From Ligula intestinalis (taxonomy: Eukaryota > Platyhelminthes > Cestoda > Diphyllobothriidea > Diphyllobothriidae), in the NCBI GenBank assembly GCA_036362985.1, contig JAYGXS010000004.1:11269222-11333221 (forward strand): 64,000 bases of DNA. The letters run 5' to 3'. Positions within the stretch are counted from its first letter, which is position 1. Each line of letters opens with the position of its first letter. Under the pieces are notes generated by a model that saw only the letters and a list, made by a program, of their open reading frames with translations, searched no databases and had not been told where the DNA came from. This document shows, one piece after another, positions 1 through 11,340 of this stretch. The position numbers and the translations under genes are program-made.

Positions 1-9
1 ACTTTGGCG

Positions 10-185
10 ATAAAACGAGCTCGTGCCTCAAGGGATTGTCCGTGAGAGTCTGGCCAAAACGGTCGCGTGTTCGAGTCTCGAGTGGTGCATCACTTGGGGT
101 TGGGGATGGCTGGCTGAGGATGGCTAGTAAGTCGAAAACGGTTATTCCAGTCTCCCGTGTCTCTGCTGGCAATAATATCAGTCTA
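10..185 (+). repeat. SINE-type repeat with hammerhead core (copy at 108-152)
   Basis: A tRNA-like head containing a GTTCGAGTCTCG B-box-like stretch is followed by a hammerhead-like core. Helix I strands GGCTGG (108-113) and CCAGTC (146-151) pair; CTGAGGA is at 114-120, a helix II hairpin at 121-133 and GAAA at 134-137. CTGAGGA fits the CUGANGA consensus. The helix III region has an extra A and is imperfect. The copy runs off the window start. Confidence 0.7.
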
Positions 186-1069
186 TACTGCAAGAAAATT
201 CATGTCTTAGGCAAGATCAGGATTGAGTCAATGCTTACGAATTCTTCAATTATACCTAAAGCATCTCAACATCACTGGTGGAGCTCCGAAGACATCTGAG
301 GCGTAGCCGGAATTTGCCGACCGTAACAACAAGTAATAAATGTATTTATATGCCTTCAAGGTAAACCTGGAGTGCCACTGCATTTATGTATGCTTAGGAT
401 CGAAGGCAAATAACCGGTTGATCACATTCAATTGGCCAAACTAAACAAAAGTCAGTTCAAATATCTTCAAGGTCATCTAATGCAACCAAAAGGTTCCTTA
501 ATCAGGCGTTCTGAGCTCTCAAAAAAAGGAAACTTATCTACCGAATATGAAGATACTAAAAATAAAACGCTTATCTTCAAACACCCTGTGTTTTTTATGC
601 GATATACATATTGAAAATTGTAAAGAAAATTTGAATTATAATATAATTTCCTCAACAGCTACCAAATGCACTAGTGTATTTTTCAAAATTAACTACTGCA
701 ACCTTTTGAAGACATAAGTGCCTGCTGTTAGGTAGAATTTATAGAAATTTCCGGCTTGCAGCCAGAATTCCTGCCTCACGCTAATGGGCGTTTCGCTTCT
801 GGTGCCTGCGAGTTTTTGCACCAGCCTCGCCAGAGCTTGTAGCCAATCAAACTGCGTCCATTCAATGATTGGCTTCAGGTGACCGATGACCCACGCCGTG
901 AGACCAAGACTCAACGGCGGATACAGGCACACACACGCACTGACCAAACACGAACTGAAGGGTAGCTGGCCAATTGAAACAATGTTTTTTGCTAGGGCCT
1001 CTCATAGATGGGGCTGCTCATGACGCGAGAATCCACTGTATCACGCTTATTTCAAAACATCCATTGAGA

Positions 1070-1550
1070 TGCTTTGCAGTCGGGCTGGCATTTCTGTAGT
1101 TCATGAATTATTTGATCTTCTGAGGCACTTTGCTGAATGCTCCAAGCTTAAATATGCAAACTGCCGAAGGTGCCGCATTTTCAGTCAGCCAGCAAACTTT
1201 AGTTCAGTTGGCATCTTGTCATCGGATTTTGGCTTTCTAAGGTCTACTAGCCATCGAACACGATGAAGCAGTTCAATTCGGCCCGGCAGAGGCGGAAACC
1301 CGCTTCTACTTAATCTGGGTAAATATCGAGGCAGACTTGCATCTGTGCCAAAATCATAAGTTACCTTAAAGTTAACACTCGTCCCATCCAGATCCTTCCG
1401 CACGGACGCGTTAGAGAACACCTGCTGTAAAAGCTTGAATAACGCTTCACATTTTTCCCTATCCACCGACGCAAATTTTCATCTGAAATGTGGGGTTTTC
1501 TTGCTGTCGGAAGATTTTTGAAGCTATGTGTGATGAAACTATTTTTTAAA
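1070..1550 (-). repeat. Two-copy repeat with conserved open frame, copy 1
   Basis: The minus-strand open frame 1466-1185 ends with SLPRYLPRLSRSGFPPLPGR and KPKSDDKMPTELKFAG then a stop. The copy at 62 kb encodes a clearly related end with the stop at the same place, and the match continues ~90 bp beyond the stop (GGCACCTTCGGCAGTTTG). I do not recognise the peptide. It is more likely an unclassified transposon part or retroposed gene piece than a single-copy host exon. Confidence 0.65.
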
Positions 1551-2935
1551 AAAATTAGAGGGTAAGCGGTAAGGTAACACAAGCTACTTCAGATGCAACT
1601 GTCAGTAAGCAGCATGCAATCCTACTTAATTAAGTAAAAATGTCGCTCATTCAATTGAGTTACCACCCTGTGAAAAATGAAAAACACTCATCAATATAAG
1701 TAGCACAGTTTTTGTCCTTGCAATTCGCCAGAACAGGGCAGTTTTTTGAACGAAATTGCAGGTAAATTGGCTTAGCAATTGATGAAGAATTTTCTTTGCC
1801 TAACCACCTACTATGTTGTAAGGAGTGTCGCGCACACGGCGAGGGCCTCCTCTTGTGCTTTCTGTGAAGAAGAATGTCTGAACACAGTTCGCTATCCACG
1901 GGTTGGCGTATCTTACCTCCACCTCTGGTCTTCTTGTTACCGAGTACATGTTCGAGAGTGGGCTAGATCCTACGTCAATCTACGTCAACTATAATTAACT
2001 GCCACATTTTCTGCATGTGGCGGGTCTGTTAACTGAAATGCTCGACACCCGGGCTCCACTGCAGAGAGGAAATATGGTCTTACTTAAGTCGTTTACATGA
2101 CAGTGGATTTGTTTACTCCTCACGAGCATTTAAGTTTCCAAAATACCTATGAACGTGTCCTATGGCTGTACGTGTGTCGAGGAGTGTTGGCATTACGTGC
2201 TATGCAGTTAATGGAGAGCAATTCGCCTTTCGAGACCATTAAGTGAAAGCCATATAGGACATTTACAATGAAGGCAGCACCTGTTGTGTCACATAACAAT
2301 TTAAATTTCTCAGGAAAAATTAAAATTACAAGATTTTTTGCAAACATCTCATACGGTGGCCGGCACCTGTGTATGTAATAACATGTCATAGCTGCCAGCT
2401 CGCTTTGACAAAGCGTAATAGACACTTTATTTGTCAGAAAGATAAAATAACACTCATAGCATAGAATACCCAAAAAGTGTGCGTCTGCCTGATATTAACG
2501 TGCATAGTTGTTTCAAACAATGTAAACAAGATAAATGTAAGCTGGGTTATCAAACGTTAAAGAAAAAGAAAAAAATATAATAAGCATTATTTGATAATAA
2601 GTACTTCGCCGTGCAAACAGATCAAGTTGAAAGCGAATACTCGCAAACAATTTGCTTCTCGGACTATACGCAGCACTCAGCATAAATTACACCCCGCTAG
2701 TTCTTATAAATTCCCAACGAGTTTGCACGGAACTGCATCACTTGCGTTATCAAGATGCAAAAAACGTAAAGTACGCAGTTTCATTCTTGACTGTTAACTC
2801 CCTTTCTCTCTCTCAGGCTCTCCGAGTCCTGTTCTCCGTCGCCCCCCCTCCCCACGACCAAGCAGAACAAAGTTAATTATCGTCCCCGTGCCGTCAAAGA
2901 GGTCGACTGAACGCTCAATTAAGTTGACACGATTA

Positions 2936-2982
2936 TCTGCTCATCGATCATCGATAATCGATTATCGATCATCGATCATCTG
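2936..2982. repeat. Palindromic ATCGAT cluster
   Basis: Overlapping ATCGAT units, including ATCGATAATCGATTATCGAT, a perfect palindrome, followed by CATCATCATCTGCTG. Probably simple-sequence growth; ATCGAT is also the core of DREF-type sites in flies, but nothing links that to this site. Confidence 0.7.
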
Positions 2983-3734
2983 CTCATCATCATCTGCTGT
3001 TTTCCTCTAGTCTAGCTATCTGCTGCTGCTCTAGCGGTAAGATGTTGCAACTACTTACGTCTGAGAACCATTCTGGTTAATCTGCAAAGAATGTTCCGAA
3101 ATAAAAAGAAACCTGTGAATTATTTTTGTGCATGTGGTAGAGTTGCCATGTGTAGAATTAATTATTCATCTATAACTTAAATCGTTACGGATATACCAAA
3201 AACTTTAACAAGTATATTGAACAAATGGCAACGGGATAACTGACCACCCTACACGAAGAATACCGAGGGAAGCGATAACTTAGGTTCGAATAATTGCTTG
3301 GGATGGACGCACACTTGTTGGCTGTCAATAAGGCCATCAGAATGCCAATCTACCCTCATATTCTTAAGTTCTCTGTAACTCTTGAGCTATTTTTCACAGT
3401 GCTTGGACTCCGGCTTAATATTAAAGACAACTTTACTTCAAGAGTTTATTTAAGACTAAAGAAAAGGTTTATCGCTTTTTAATTTTCTAATAAATTACTT
3501 AAAATAGCTTATGATTATTCCCTTAAGCTACTTATTTTGAACCATAAAAGAAGCAGTCTAAACGCAGGAGATACTAAATTTTGACAAACAGGATTCTGAT
3601 TTCGGGAGAATCGATTATATCAACGGTAGAAATATTGCACATTGTCTTCGTGATGCACTTTCAAAAAATGTTTCGTTATTTATTTCGATTTTATTGCTTG
3701 TTTTATATACCATATAACTAAAATTATACAAGCA

Positions 3735-3802
3735 TTGAAAATAAATAAATAAATCAGAAATAAATCAGAAAATCAGAAAATCAGAAAATCAATCAGAAAT
3801 AC
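3735..3802 (+). repeat. AAATCAG simple repeat
   Basis: ATAAATAA units turn into six or so AATCAGAA-type units. Confidence 0.85.
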
Positions 3803-3845
3803 CATACTACATAATTGGTCATTTCCTAAAGTACAACACTTATTC

Positions 3846-4015
3846 AGGGTGTGAGAGGGAAGCTCGTTTAAAAGCCGGCAGCCTGCCGTAATTGAAATAC
3901 CTTGGGATTAGATTGCAAAATTAGCTACATTCAAGCCGTATTTAAATGACTTTTGTCGAATCAAAAGCGCATTTCAGAATTTTGGTGGACATTTCGTGAG
4001 GTAGGGAATCTGCTA
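3846..4015 (+). repeat. GCCGGC-core dispersed repeat, copy 1
   Basis: Shares AAAAGCCGGCAGCCTG near its start and GCGCATTTCAGAATTTTGG with the copy near 10.3 kb, with similar spacing. No coding capacity and no terminal repeats were seen. Confidence 0.65.
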
Positions 4016-4124
4016 TAGGTTTGCCTTTTGGGTTTTGGTCAAATTGTTGTCGAATTCTACCATACCTTTAACAGCAACCACGACTAAAGTTGGATTTGGC
4101 GTTGGACTCATTATATTGCTGAAT

Positions 4125-4410
4125 AAAACAAGTGAGACTGGAATGGCCATTTCCGGTTCATTAGCCGCCATCAGTAGGTCGCACTCAACCCCAAGTAGTG
4201 CATCACTCGAGGCTCGAACCCGCTACTGTTGGAGCAGAAGTCTAACGCTGCCACCATTCCTCGTTGACCATAACGCTATCTGCGCAGATGAATAGCCGCT
4301 ATGCGGCTGCTGGCAGTGCTCGAGAATGAACCCTAAGGCATAGGGAGAAGAGTAAGCGCTGTTAGCGAACGGTGAATGCTAATCAACCAGTGTCGATATA
4401 CTTATTTCAC
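4125..4410 (-). repeat. SINE-type repeat with hammerhead core (4132-4185)
   Basis: Minus-strand copy. Core: CTGATGG (4174-4168; last A changed to G), GGCTAATGAACC hairpin, GAAA (4153-4150), then palindromic helix III ATGGCCAT. Next to it is the same GAGCCTCGAGTGATGCATCA segment seen in the copy at the window start. The A9 to G change should cripple cleavage. Confidence 0.7.
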
Positions 4411-6929
4411 ATTCCCTTCGAGAGTGAATGCTCATCCTGGGCTATGATCAGTTCGCGCGAACAACCTAAGCAACGCCGCTATGTACACCGCCTTAATCTC
4501 AATATATAAGCTGTCACGCTTGCGTTTATGGCGCATTGATGTCCTACTTACAAGGACAAAAATGCATTTTTTTTTCAAACTTTTGCCTTCCTTAAACAAA
4601 GACCTATCATTTTGCTGTACCCCACGCAATCAGAAAAACCCCTTACTGCCACCTCTACCAGATTCCGCTTTTCACGGTGGAACATCACACCCCCAGTTGA
4701 CGTCGTAGAGCGCCGTACTGTGGCAAAAAGATCAAAATCGTACGTCGTTCTCAAACCATCCTAATAGAAAAGCTAGACACAGTCAAATCTGCATTTTGGC
4801 TGCGGGCTTAGTCGCAAATAACGTCGAACGTCATACCGTGCAGTCCACATGCTAGCATTCTGTCGCATGCCAGTTGGAAATACATCGATCTAAAACAAAA
4901 GTCACCTACACCGAGCTGACATGGTCGTCCAGAAAAAAACATGAGTATTTCGTTTGCCTGCAGTCAGGTGGATTTAGTGGTAAAAAACGCATTCTCATGT
5001 GACTTTGATCCATCGTTCTTTTGCCAGATATTGGTTGGCCTACTATGCTTGCATAAAAAGTCCCCTTTAAACCTGCTGCGTAGTTCATCAACATGCAGAA
5101 AAAACGCCGCAAAGGCTGAGCCTACAAAGGTTCATTTGGGGAAGTTTTTGATTCGCCTGTTTTAAGCATTTGTTGTCTAAATTTAGGATTAATAAAAACA
5201 CGAGGTTCAACTTTAGGTGGGCGGCTTAAATCCTATTATAGCAATTTCACCTGGCGTGTTTCTTCAGTTATCAGTTAACCTAATATGAGAATTGTTTAGC
5301 CTGAAGTTCAGGTAGACTACGCAAAATTAGTTTTACGTGAGGCGTTATTTGGACCTCACGTCGAAATATGTTGCTTAGTGATGCTATAAAAAGGGGAGAG
5401 GAACTACACCTAATGAAGCTTAGTTATTTCTAACTGACTTTTGTGCAAGAAGAAAGGATAATATCCCTTAATGGCGATTTCTTGCAAAACAGACCTGCTG
5501 TGATGCTTCTTGTTGAAGTCAGGTTGCGATAAGCAGGAACCAAAAATGCAAATATCTTCATATCTGGCGGGTCAAATTTTGTTAAATAAATGTCTGTCCG
5601 ACTTTCGCGAAGGGTGAAGTTGGTTGTGTTCCGCACATCATGACTGCCACTAGGGCGGCGACATTTAAGTAAGATAAAGATGGCCGACTTGTGCGGCATT
5701 TTCCGCACACTCCCTAACCTGCTGAATGTTTCTGCCTCTGTAGCAGACAAAAAGATGGATAGGACAACTGAGGAGTCCGTGTAACCTCGATAGGTTGGCC
5801 GTACTAAACAGGACAATTCTGCAAATCTTCTGTGGCTTAAGTTGGATTTACTTTAATTTCTGGCAGGTAACCGATAGGTTCCAGTTAAAAAAAGGGGGCA
5901 TGATGCTTATGCGATTAGGAGCGACCCATCCAGGCGGAAAGCAGCTCTCATTGTTGTTAATAAACTGAAAATCATTTCGTTTTTATATGATAGGCATCAG
6001 ATGTAAAACGGAAAATTAATGAGTAGCAATCATTGAGCATAATCGAAGCCATGACAACCCGAAAAATAACCAGCTAATTTTCAGATGGAGGAAAGGGCGA
6101 CCAAACTCTGGTTAGAATATACGAGCAAAAAGGAGTGGTAAGGCATTCTGTCTGCGCTGGACACAAGGCTGACACTTGCGCCCGTGGGTCCAACCCCACG
6201 GAGACCACTAAACGTTTCACAACGGCGCCAGATGAAATACGCCAACACGCCGCAAACAGTGCCCCTGGGGAACAGTCACAGGCATGACGTCTGTCTGACC
6301 GCAAAAACAGACTAACGTGAGGACTTTCCTTCGCTCGCCCGTACTCCGAGCCTAAAGTCCTCAACACGCCGACCCCAGCATGCAGGCTTGGTGAGGACGA
6401 CGAACTAACTAATTGCACACCCCTTCCCCAACCGCGAGGGCCATAAAGTCCCTGAACATTGCTGACTTCTTTGTTCTCCATGTCAACGTGAAGACCTGCA
6501 GATAAATGACTGAAAGTTATTGTTGGCTCAACCCACTTTTCCCTCGTGACTGTGGAATGTGCGTCGAACTAAGCTAGGAATACGTCGGTAGTTATAGACA
6601 AAACACCCTTAAAAGTAGATTAAATGGATGTGTCAGTAAGTATTTGCGAGTGTAGGCGGTCCCCTGCAGTCATGTCTGCAGTTATACAGGTTACAGTTGA
6701 GCGCATGCGTAAGGGTAATAATAGCTCTGTAGTGGCCAAACACAGACCACCATGCCAATGGCGACCTAGCAACAGCTATGCTAAGAACAACAGGATAAGT
6801 TAACGCGAGTTAGCACAACTGAAGCCTACTAAAAGGTGGCGTATTTCATATGAACGCCTCAAATGTGGAATCGAGCGATGGAGAACATGGCTTATGGAAT
6901 GAACGAGTGACAGTGTTCTCGGAAATCGG

Positions 6930-7110
6930 CGAATAGACAAGGGCGTTCGCCAATCGAGTTAGGGGACCTACTCATTCCGTTGTGCGTTGGATTGCCAACT
7001 TACGAGGTCGCGGGCTCGAATATCGAGGTCGCTTCCCCTGAGGCTGGGTATGGCTGGCTGTAAACATCTAATAAGTAAGAAATGGTCATTCCAGTCTCCC
7101 TTACATTTAA
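6930..7110 (+). repeat. SINE-type repeat with hammerhead core (7052-7096)
   Basis: Plus-strand copy with tRNA-like box GGGCTCGAATATCGAGG upstream. Helix I GGCTGG (7052-7057) pairs with CCAGTC (7091-7096): five Watson-Crick pairs and one G-U. GAAA is at 7079-7082, followed by ATGGTCAT. The CUGAUGA position reads CTGTAAA, so the core is broken although the flanking helices persist. Confidence 0.65.
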
Positions 7111-8115
7111 GGCTAATGCATTTCAGCGTTTATGTATAAAAACTGAAATATCAACATCGCAAGAGATGGGGTTAGAATAGGCTGAAGTTTCGGGAACAAA
7201 AGAACATTCCTGTGTAATTCGTTGACTCTGCCCCCCCAGTTTGTAGAGGGTTATTCACCGATTAAATTGCAAAATATTTTCCTTCCACTGCTCATTGATC
7301 TTCAATCTAGAATCTTTACAGACAGCCACATAGCGACCGGAAATGTATGCAGACAAGAAGTACCGATAAAGACAAGGGCAGTTAGGCAGTCGGGCAGTCC
7401 ATTTCTGACTTATTAAACCTCCTAAAATGACCAAAGTATCCAAAATAAAGGTCCTGGTCATTCAGGCATGGAATGAAATGTGGCCGGTCGACAACAATCA
7501 GCTATTTCAATCTCCCTTGTCTTGCGTATTTATCATTTAGATTTGTCTCACCGGTTTCGGTCAATGTTTTTGCCAAGAAACAAGACTGCAGTTTAATCCG
7601 CAAATAATTGCAGAGGAACTGAAAAAACCTCAGATCATCGAGTGGATTCTAGAGGGGCTTTCCAATTGGCTTAGGCTATAAAACATTGTTTGGACAGTGT
7701 CTATTGGGAACGGCAGAAGCGGCTGCCATCAAGCTATGGAAACCAGTCATGTACGCCCCAAAGAATTTCATTACGGCGCCGCCGTTAACATGACCAAAAG
7801 TCGTCAATTTAACCGCCCGGAAATTATCGCCTTTCTCAGTCACTAATCCCCCTACCCTGACACTGATCAGATTACTGACCCCAATTTTGTCCCCCCTCCC
7901 TCCAGCCTAACAACCGCACTATTCTTTTTACCAGTCCGCATAGTTATTTTTACTTAATAACGATATAAATGTGCAGGCCCAAAGACAATTTATCGAAAGC
8001 AAGTGTATGCTCGCCAATTAATTTTTTGTGACATCTATGTGAGCAGCATATAGCCCTTTTTAAGAGTCCGCTGCCAGGAAGTAGTTGCCCAAAATAGTTT
8101 TCCCCCGCAACTTAC

Positions 8116-8553
8116 CCGTGAGGAAGGCCGAAAAATGTTTGAGGAAGTCCCCCGTTTTTTCCCTAATGCGGGCTCTTCTAATCTGCTCGGCAGCCGCCTT
8201 TGTGCTATCATCCTTTGAGCAGTTGCTGAGACTGCCCGAGGGTGGATTTAGCACCCGCACGCCTTGAGCCGCCTCCATCAGGCCAGCTGATCCGTTCACC
8301 AGAATAGCAATGGGTGGAAGACCAGCCTTTGTCAGCCGAGCCAAGGCCGGGCCGCCGACATCTAGGAGGCAGTGACGACCGCTTGCAGAGACCTTAAATA
8401 CCGATTGGATGTGCGTTCCGTAGAGATTTCCGTTGTATTCACCCGCCTCAACAAACTTGTTCATGGCTATTTCGGACTCCATCTTGGCACGACTCTTACA
8501 GAAGTAGTAGTCTCTGCCCTCCACTTCACCCTTGCGTCGCGGTCTAGTGGTAT
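8116..8553 (-). CDS. dlg: dlg exon k: main part of the guanylate-kinase-like domain
   Basis: A 438-bp exon with acceptor tttgaag above 8553 and donor GTAAGT at 8115-8110, leaving phase 1. The split codon restores Y in C-V-P-Y-T-T-R-P. It encodes TTRPRRKGEVEGRDYYF, NKFVEAGEYNGNLYGT, HCLLDVGGPAL, PPIAILVNG, then a variable insert and DFLKHFSAFLT. The T-T-R-P-R, E-x-x-G-R-D-Y-x-F, E-x-x-x-Y-x-x-N-x-Y-G-T and L-D-V motifs are the GMP-site elements that MAGUK GK domains reuse for phospho-peptides. The segment between AILVNG and DFLKHF (about 45 residues) differs from vertebrate DLG. The domain should continue ~30 residues in one more exon that I could not find. Confidence 0.96.
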
Positions 8554-11181
8554 CTTCAAAAGACAAAAACAGGGAAAGACACTCAGAAAGCAAAAACATC
8601 GACTAAGATAACTGCATTCGCCGCCGCCGCTGTTGCCTCGTTACAAAGTATTTGTGCTTGTCAGATACAATTTACTTTCGGAGCAAGAAAAACCCATCTA
8701 ATAGAGTAGATTTAATTTGGCTAAAGGACAAAATTGAATAACCAGATAAACTCCTTTGGTGTAGCAAACAAGCACACAACAAATATGTCTGCGGGGATGG
8801 AATTGCTGACAGTAATCTGACTTCGATAAATGAACAGTTTTTAGGCTAAGCATATATATTTACTCGTCAAGTAAAACCTTTCTGTTAAGTATTATGATTA
8901 AATTTGTGAGTTTCTTAGTTCGCTTTATAAGAACACCTTGACATTATTTTTTGTGTGGTTGAACGCCGCAATATATTTCCTCTGCCAGCGACATTTTGCA
9001 TTTTAAAAATATTAAAATCTTTCTAGTATTCTCGTATCATGAAGAAAAGAAAGCAAATTCATATAGTCATTATTTAACAAAACAGTATCGAAGACGGCTC
9101 AGAGTACAACTGGGGAAATATGCATAAATAGTACCAGATGGCATAGAGGTACAAGTAAGTTTTTTTAATTCTACCTCAACAAATGAGCCACGCGGTCGGT
9201 CAGAATAGAAAGTGAATAACGAAGAACTGACAGTCTTCTTCCAGTCTACATTTGAACGAACATGAATTACGGCTACTGTTTGGTTTTACTTAGAAAAAAG
9301 TATTGAGTCGTCCAGATAAAGTCGATAAAGGGAAAAATGTGCATACGTGGGGTCCACAGAAACTTAACAGTAATCAAAACTAACAACGGCGGAAACATCG
9401 CTTTCTGTTGTTTTCTCGTCATACAAATGATCTGTTTTACAGGAGATCCCCTATAGCATGACATGTAGACCGAACTGCAGAAATACGTTTTAGATCTAAA
9501 CAATTTTCTTCAATGTGGTTGTAACAGTAATTAGTTTGCAATTTTATCTCAAGTTTACTTAGTCACGGCCCGATGCCGGCTTTTGAATAAACTTCTTCAC
9601 GAAGGTTTTGAGAAAGTCTATACTTCAAGAAGATGGTTATTAAGGTATTTCGCAAGTTTCTAAATTATTTTCAATAGCCACTTAACTTCAATTATATGGT
9701 AAAAAAAAATGTACCAAAAAATTTTCTTATTACTTATTTTGAGGAACGACACTTCTCTTTTAAATTTTATACTTGAAAATTATATACTTTTCAAGTTTGA
9801 AAAATAACCTTAATTGCTGAATGAATTAAGACCTTTCGAGTCGTTGAGTTTCAGTTCAATGTTTTCGAACTGCATGCTTAATAAATTCTGACCAGGGCTA
9901 CTCAAAACTTTCTTCGCGCTTTAAGAAAAAGGGCTAATACAATTTTGCAGCTGAGATGGATATTATCGTATACTTTCTAAGCAGCATGCAATGCTTTATG
10001 AATGAACATTTCACGGTCTTCAACAATCTCATAGGTGCAAACTTCCTTAAACTCGATGGATACCCTTTCTTAAACTATAGAATGTACAGAAGGCGTCACT
10101 TATTGTCAAATAAAAACAAGACCGCATATTTTGATGCATGTTTTCTATGCCATGTAATAAAATTTCAAGAGACATTGAAATTTTTTTTAAAAGGCTCACT
10201 ACTTAAGAAGCCATTTTGTACGAAATAATATTCTTAAAGACATGTTAAAAGACGCCCGTTCTAAAGCCGGCATCCTGCAATGACTGAATTACATCTAGAT
10301 TCCGTTGCAGGCTCATCGGTATTTCGGCCTTAGTTACGTAAATTGTTCGAGTCGAAAACACATTTCAGAATTTCGATCGCCATTTCATGAGATGAGGAAC
10401 CTACTAGAATGTTTGACGAAAAATGGAGGGAATAGGTTAATCGTGAACGTTCCACACGGTGGTTAGACCAGACAACCTTACCAAAACTCAACTAAAAGCG
10501 ATGCATTTATCAAATAAAAAATTAGTAGCAGGTGTTTGGTGGAATGGCGCACATATGATTCATTAAAAGTTCGCAACAAGCAAACTTATCCATTATAACA
10601 GAATTATATTGAAACTAGCCAAATAAAATGATCCAAAAAATTACGAAAAATAACCAGACTAAACCAACCTGTCCACTTCTATTTCACGGCAATGCTCAAC
10701 CGCAAACCGCAAAAATGACAGTGAAATTTGGAATCATCCATCATCCGCAACAGATGTTGCCCCAATTGATTACCACGTCTTCTGGAATTCGGACAACAAT
10801 TTCATGCGAAAAAAGTTTTATTCCGATGACGCTGTACAATGGGTCTTTCAAGATTTAATGGACTTTTAACCATGAGGCTTTTCTGAACGGCGGAAAAAAT
10901 AAGCTATGGCTGTATGGACAAATGTTCATTGGGGCGAAAAGGTGCATACGTTGGCAAATAGAAATTTCCCTGGTCTTAGTAAAACACTAGCAAGCTCGGC
11001 CTCCGTTCCAAAAGTTAACTACAACCGAATGGATTAGAAGGTAGAGTACATGTTAACTTATCTTGCTACCTCTAGTCGGGCGAACAGGTCAACCTAAAAT
11101 GATTGATGGTAAGGAGCCTGTGAGAAGAACAGTTAGCTGTAATTCAAGGCAGACGGTATAAGCTAAGAAAACGAAGCTCAC
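8554..11181 (-). other. dlg: dlg intron between exons j and k
   Basis: An intron of 2.6 kb with canonical GT..AG ends. Inside I see a GCCGGC-type repeat at 10240-10430, a possible opposite-strand fragment of the same repeat near 9565-9580, and otherwise AT-rich sequence without recognisable coding potential. The frame at 9956-10228 on the plus strand is of biased composition and not recognised. Confidence 0.75.
10240..10420 (+). repeat. GCCGGC-core dispersed repeat, copy 2
   Basis: TAAAGCCGGCATCCTG at its start, ACACATTTCAGAATTTCGAT and CATTTCATGAGATGAGGAAC towards its end; same order as the copy near 3.9 kb. Confidence 0.65.
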
Positions 11182-11340
11182 ATGGGACGCAGGTTCCAAA
11201 ACGACCGGGGAAATCTGAGAGGAGGTCATCTGTAAGGGACTCTTTGAGGTCGCCGAGAATTACAACGGGTCGAGCATGTACAGACTCAATCGCGACAACA
11301 GGCACGTAGGTGAGTGGCGGACCGTAATGAGGCCATAAGT
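11182..11340 (-). CDS. dlg: dlg exon j: start of the guanylate-kinase-like domain
   Basis: A 159-bp exon with acceptor tattacag above 11340 and donor GTGAGC at 11181-11176 (phase 1 in, phase 1 out). It encodes YVPVVAIESVHARPVVILG, then DLKESLTDDLLSDFPGRFG and TCVP. This aligns with the DLG GK start ([22 protein letters not shown] type). The true guanylate-kinase ATP loop G-x-x-G-x-G-K-S/T is absent: here it is G-D-L-K-E-S-L. Loss of this loop is characteristic of MAGUKs and implies a binding module, not an enzyme. The upstream residues (PHYGPPLTYVPV) stand in for the Tyr-rich segment before GK in relatives. Confidence 0.95.

Larger units (their letters stand above)
1..8115. other. Region 3' of the last visible dlg exon: repeats, no recognised exon
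   Basis: This is either the last intron of dlg or sequence beyond it. I looked on the minus strand for a short exon ending in the usual GK C-terminus (aromatic-I-W-V-P) and found none. It holds hammerhead-bearing SINE copies near 110, 4150 and 7060, a GCCGGC-type repeat at 3846-4015, one copy of the two-copy repeat at 1070-1550, and a palindromic ATCGAT cluster at 2936-2980. The open frames at 1779-1994, 5430-5816 and 6074-6481 show no family resemblance and look like chance frames. 4420-6060 shows nothing I can name. Confidence 0.6.

Noticed and set aside
5430..5816. 128-codon minus-strand open frame containing FLVP, checked as a possible dlg last exon
   Set aside because: Residues before FLVP do not resemble a GK C-terminus and no suitable acceptor with phase 1 was found.
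6074..6481. 135-codon minus-strand open frame
   Set aside because: Moderately GC-rich with no recognisable domain and no splice-phase fit with dlg; it overlaps a possible tRNA-like repeat segment. Treated as chance.
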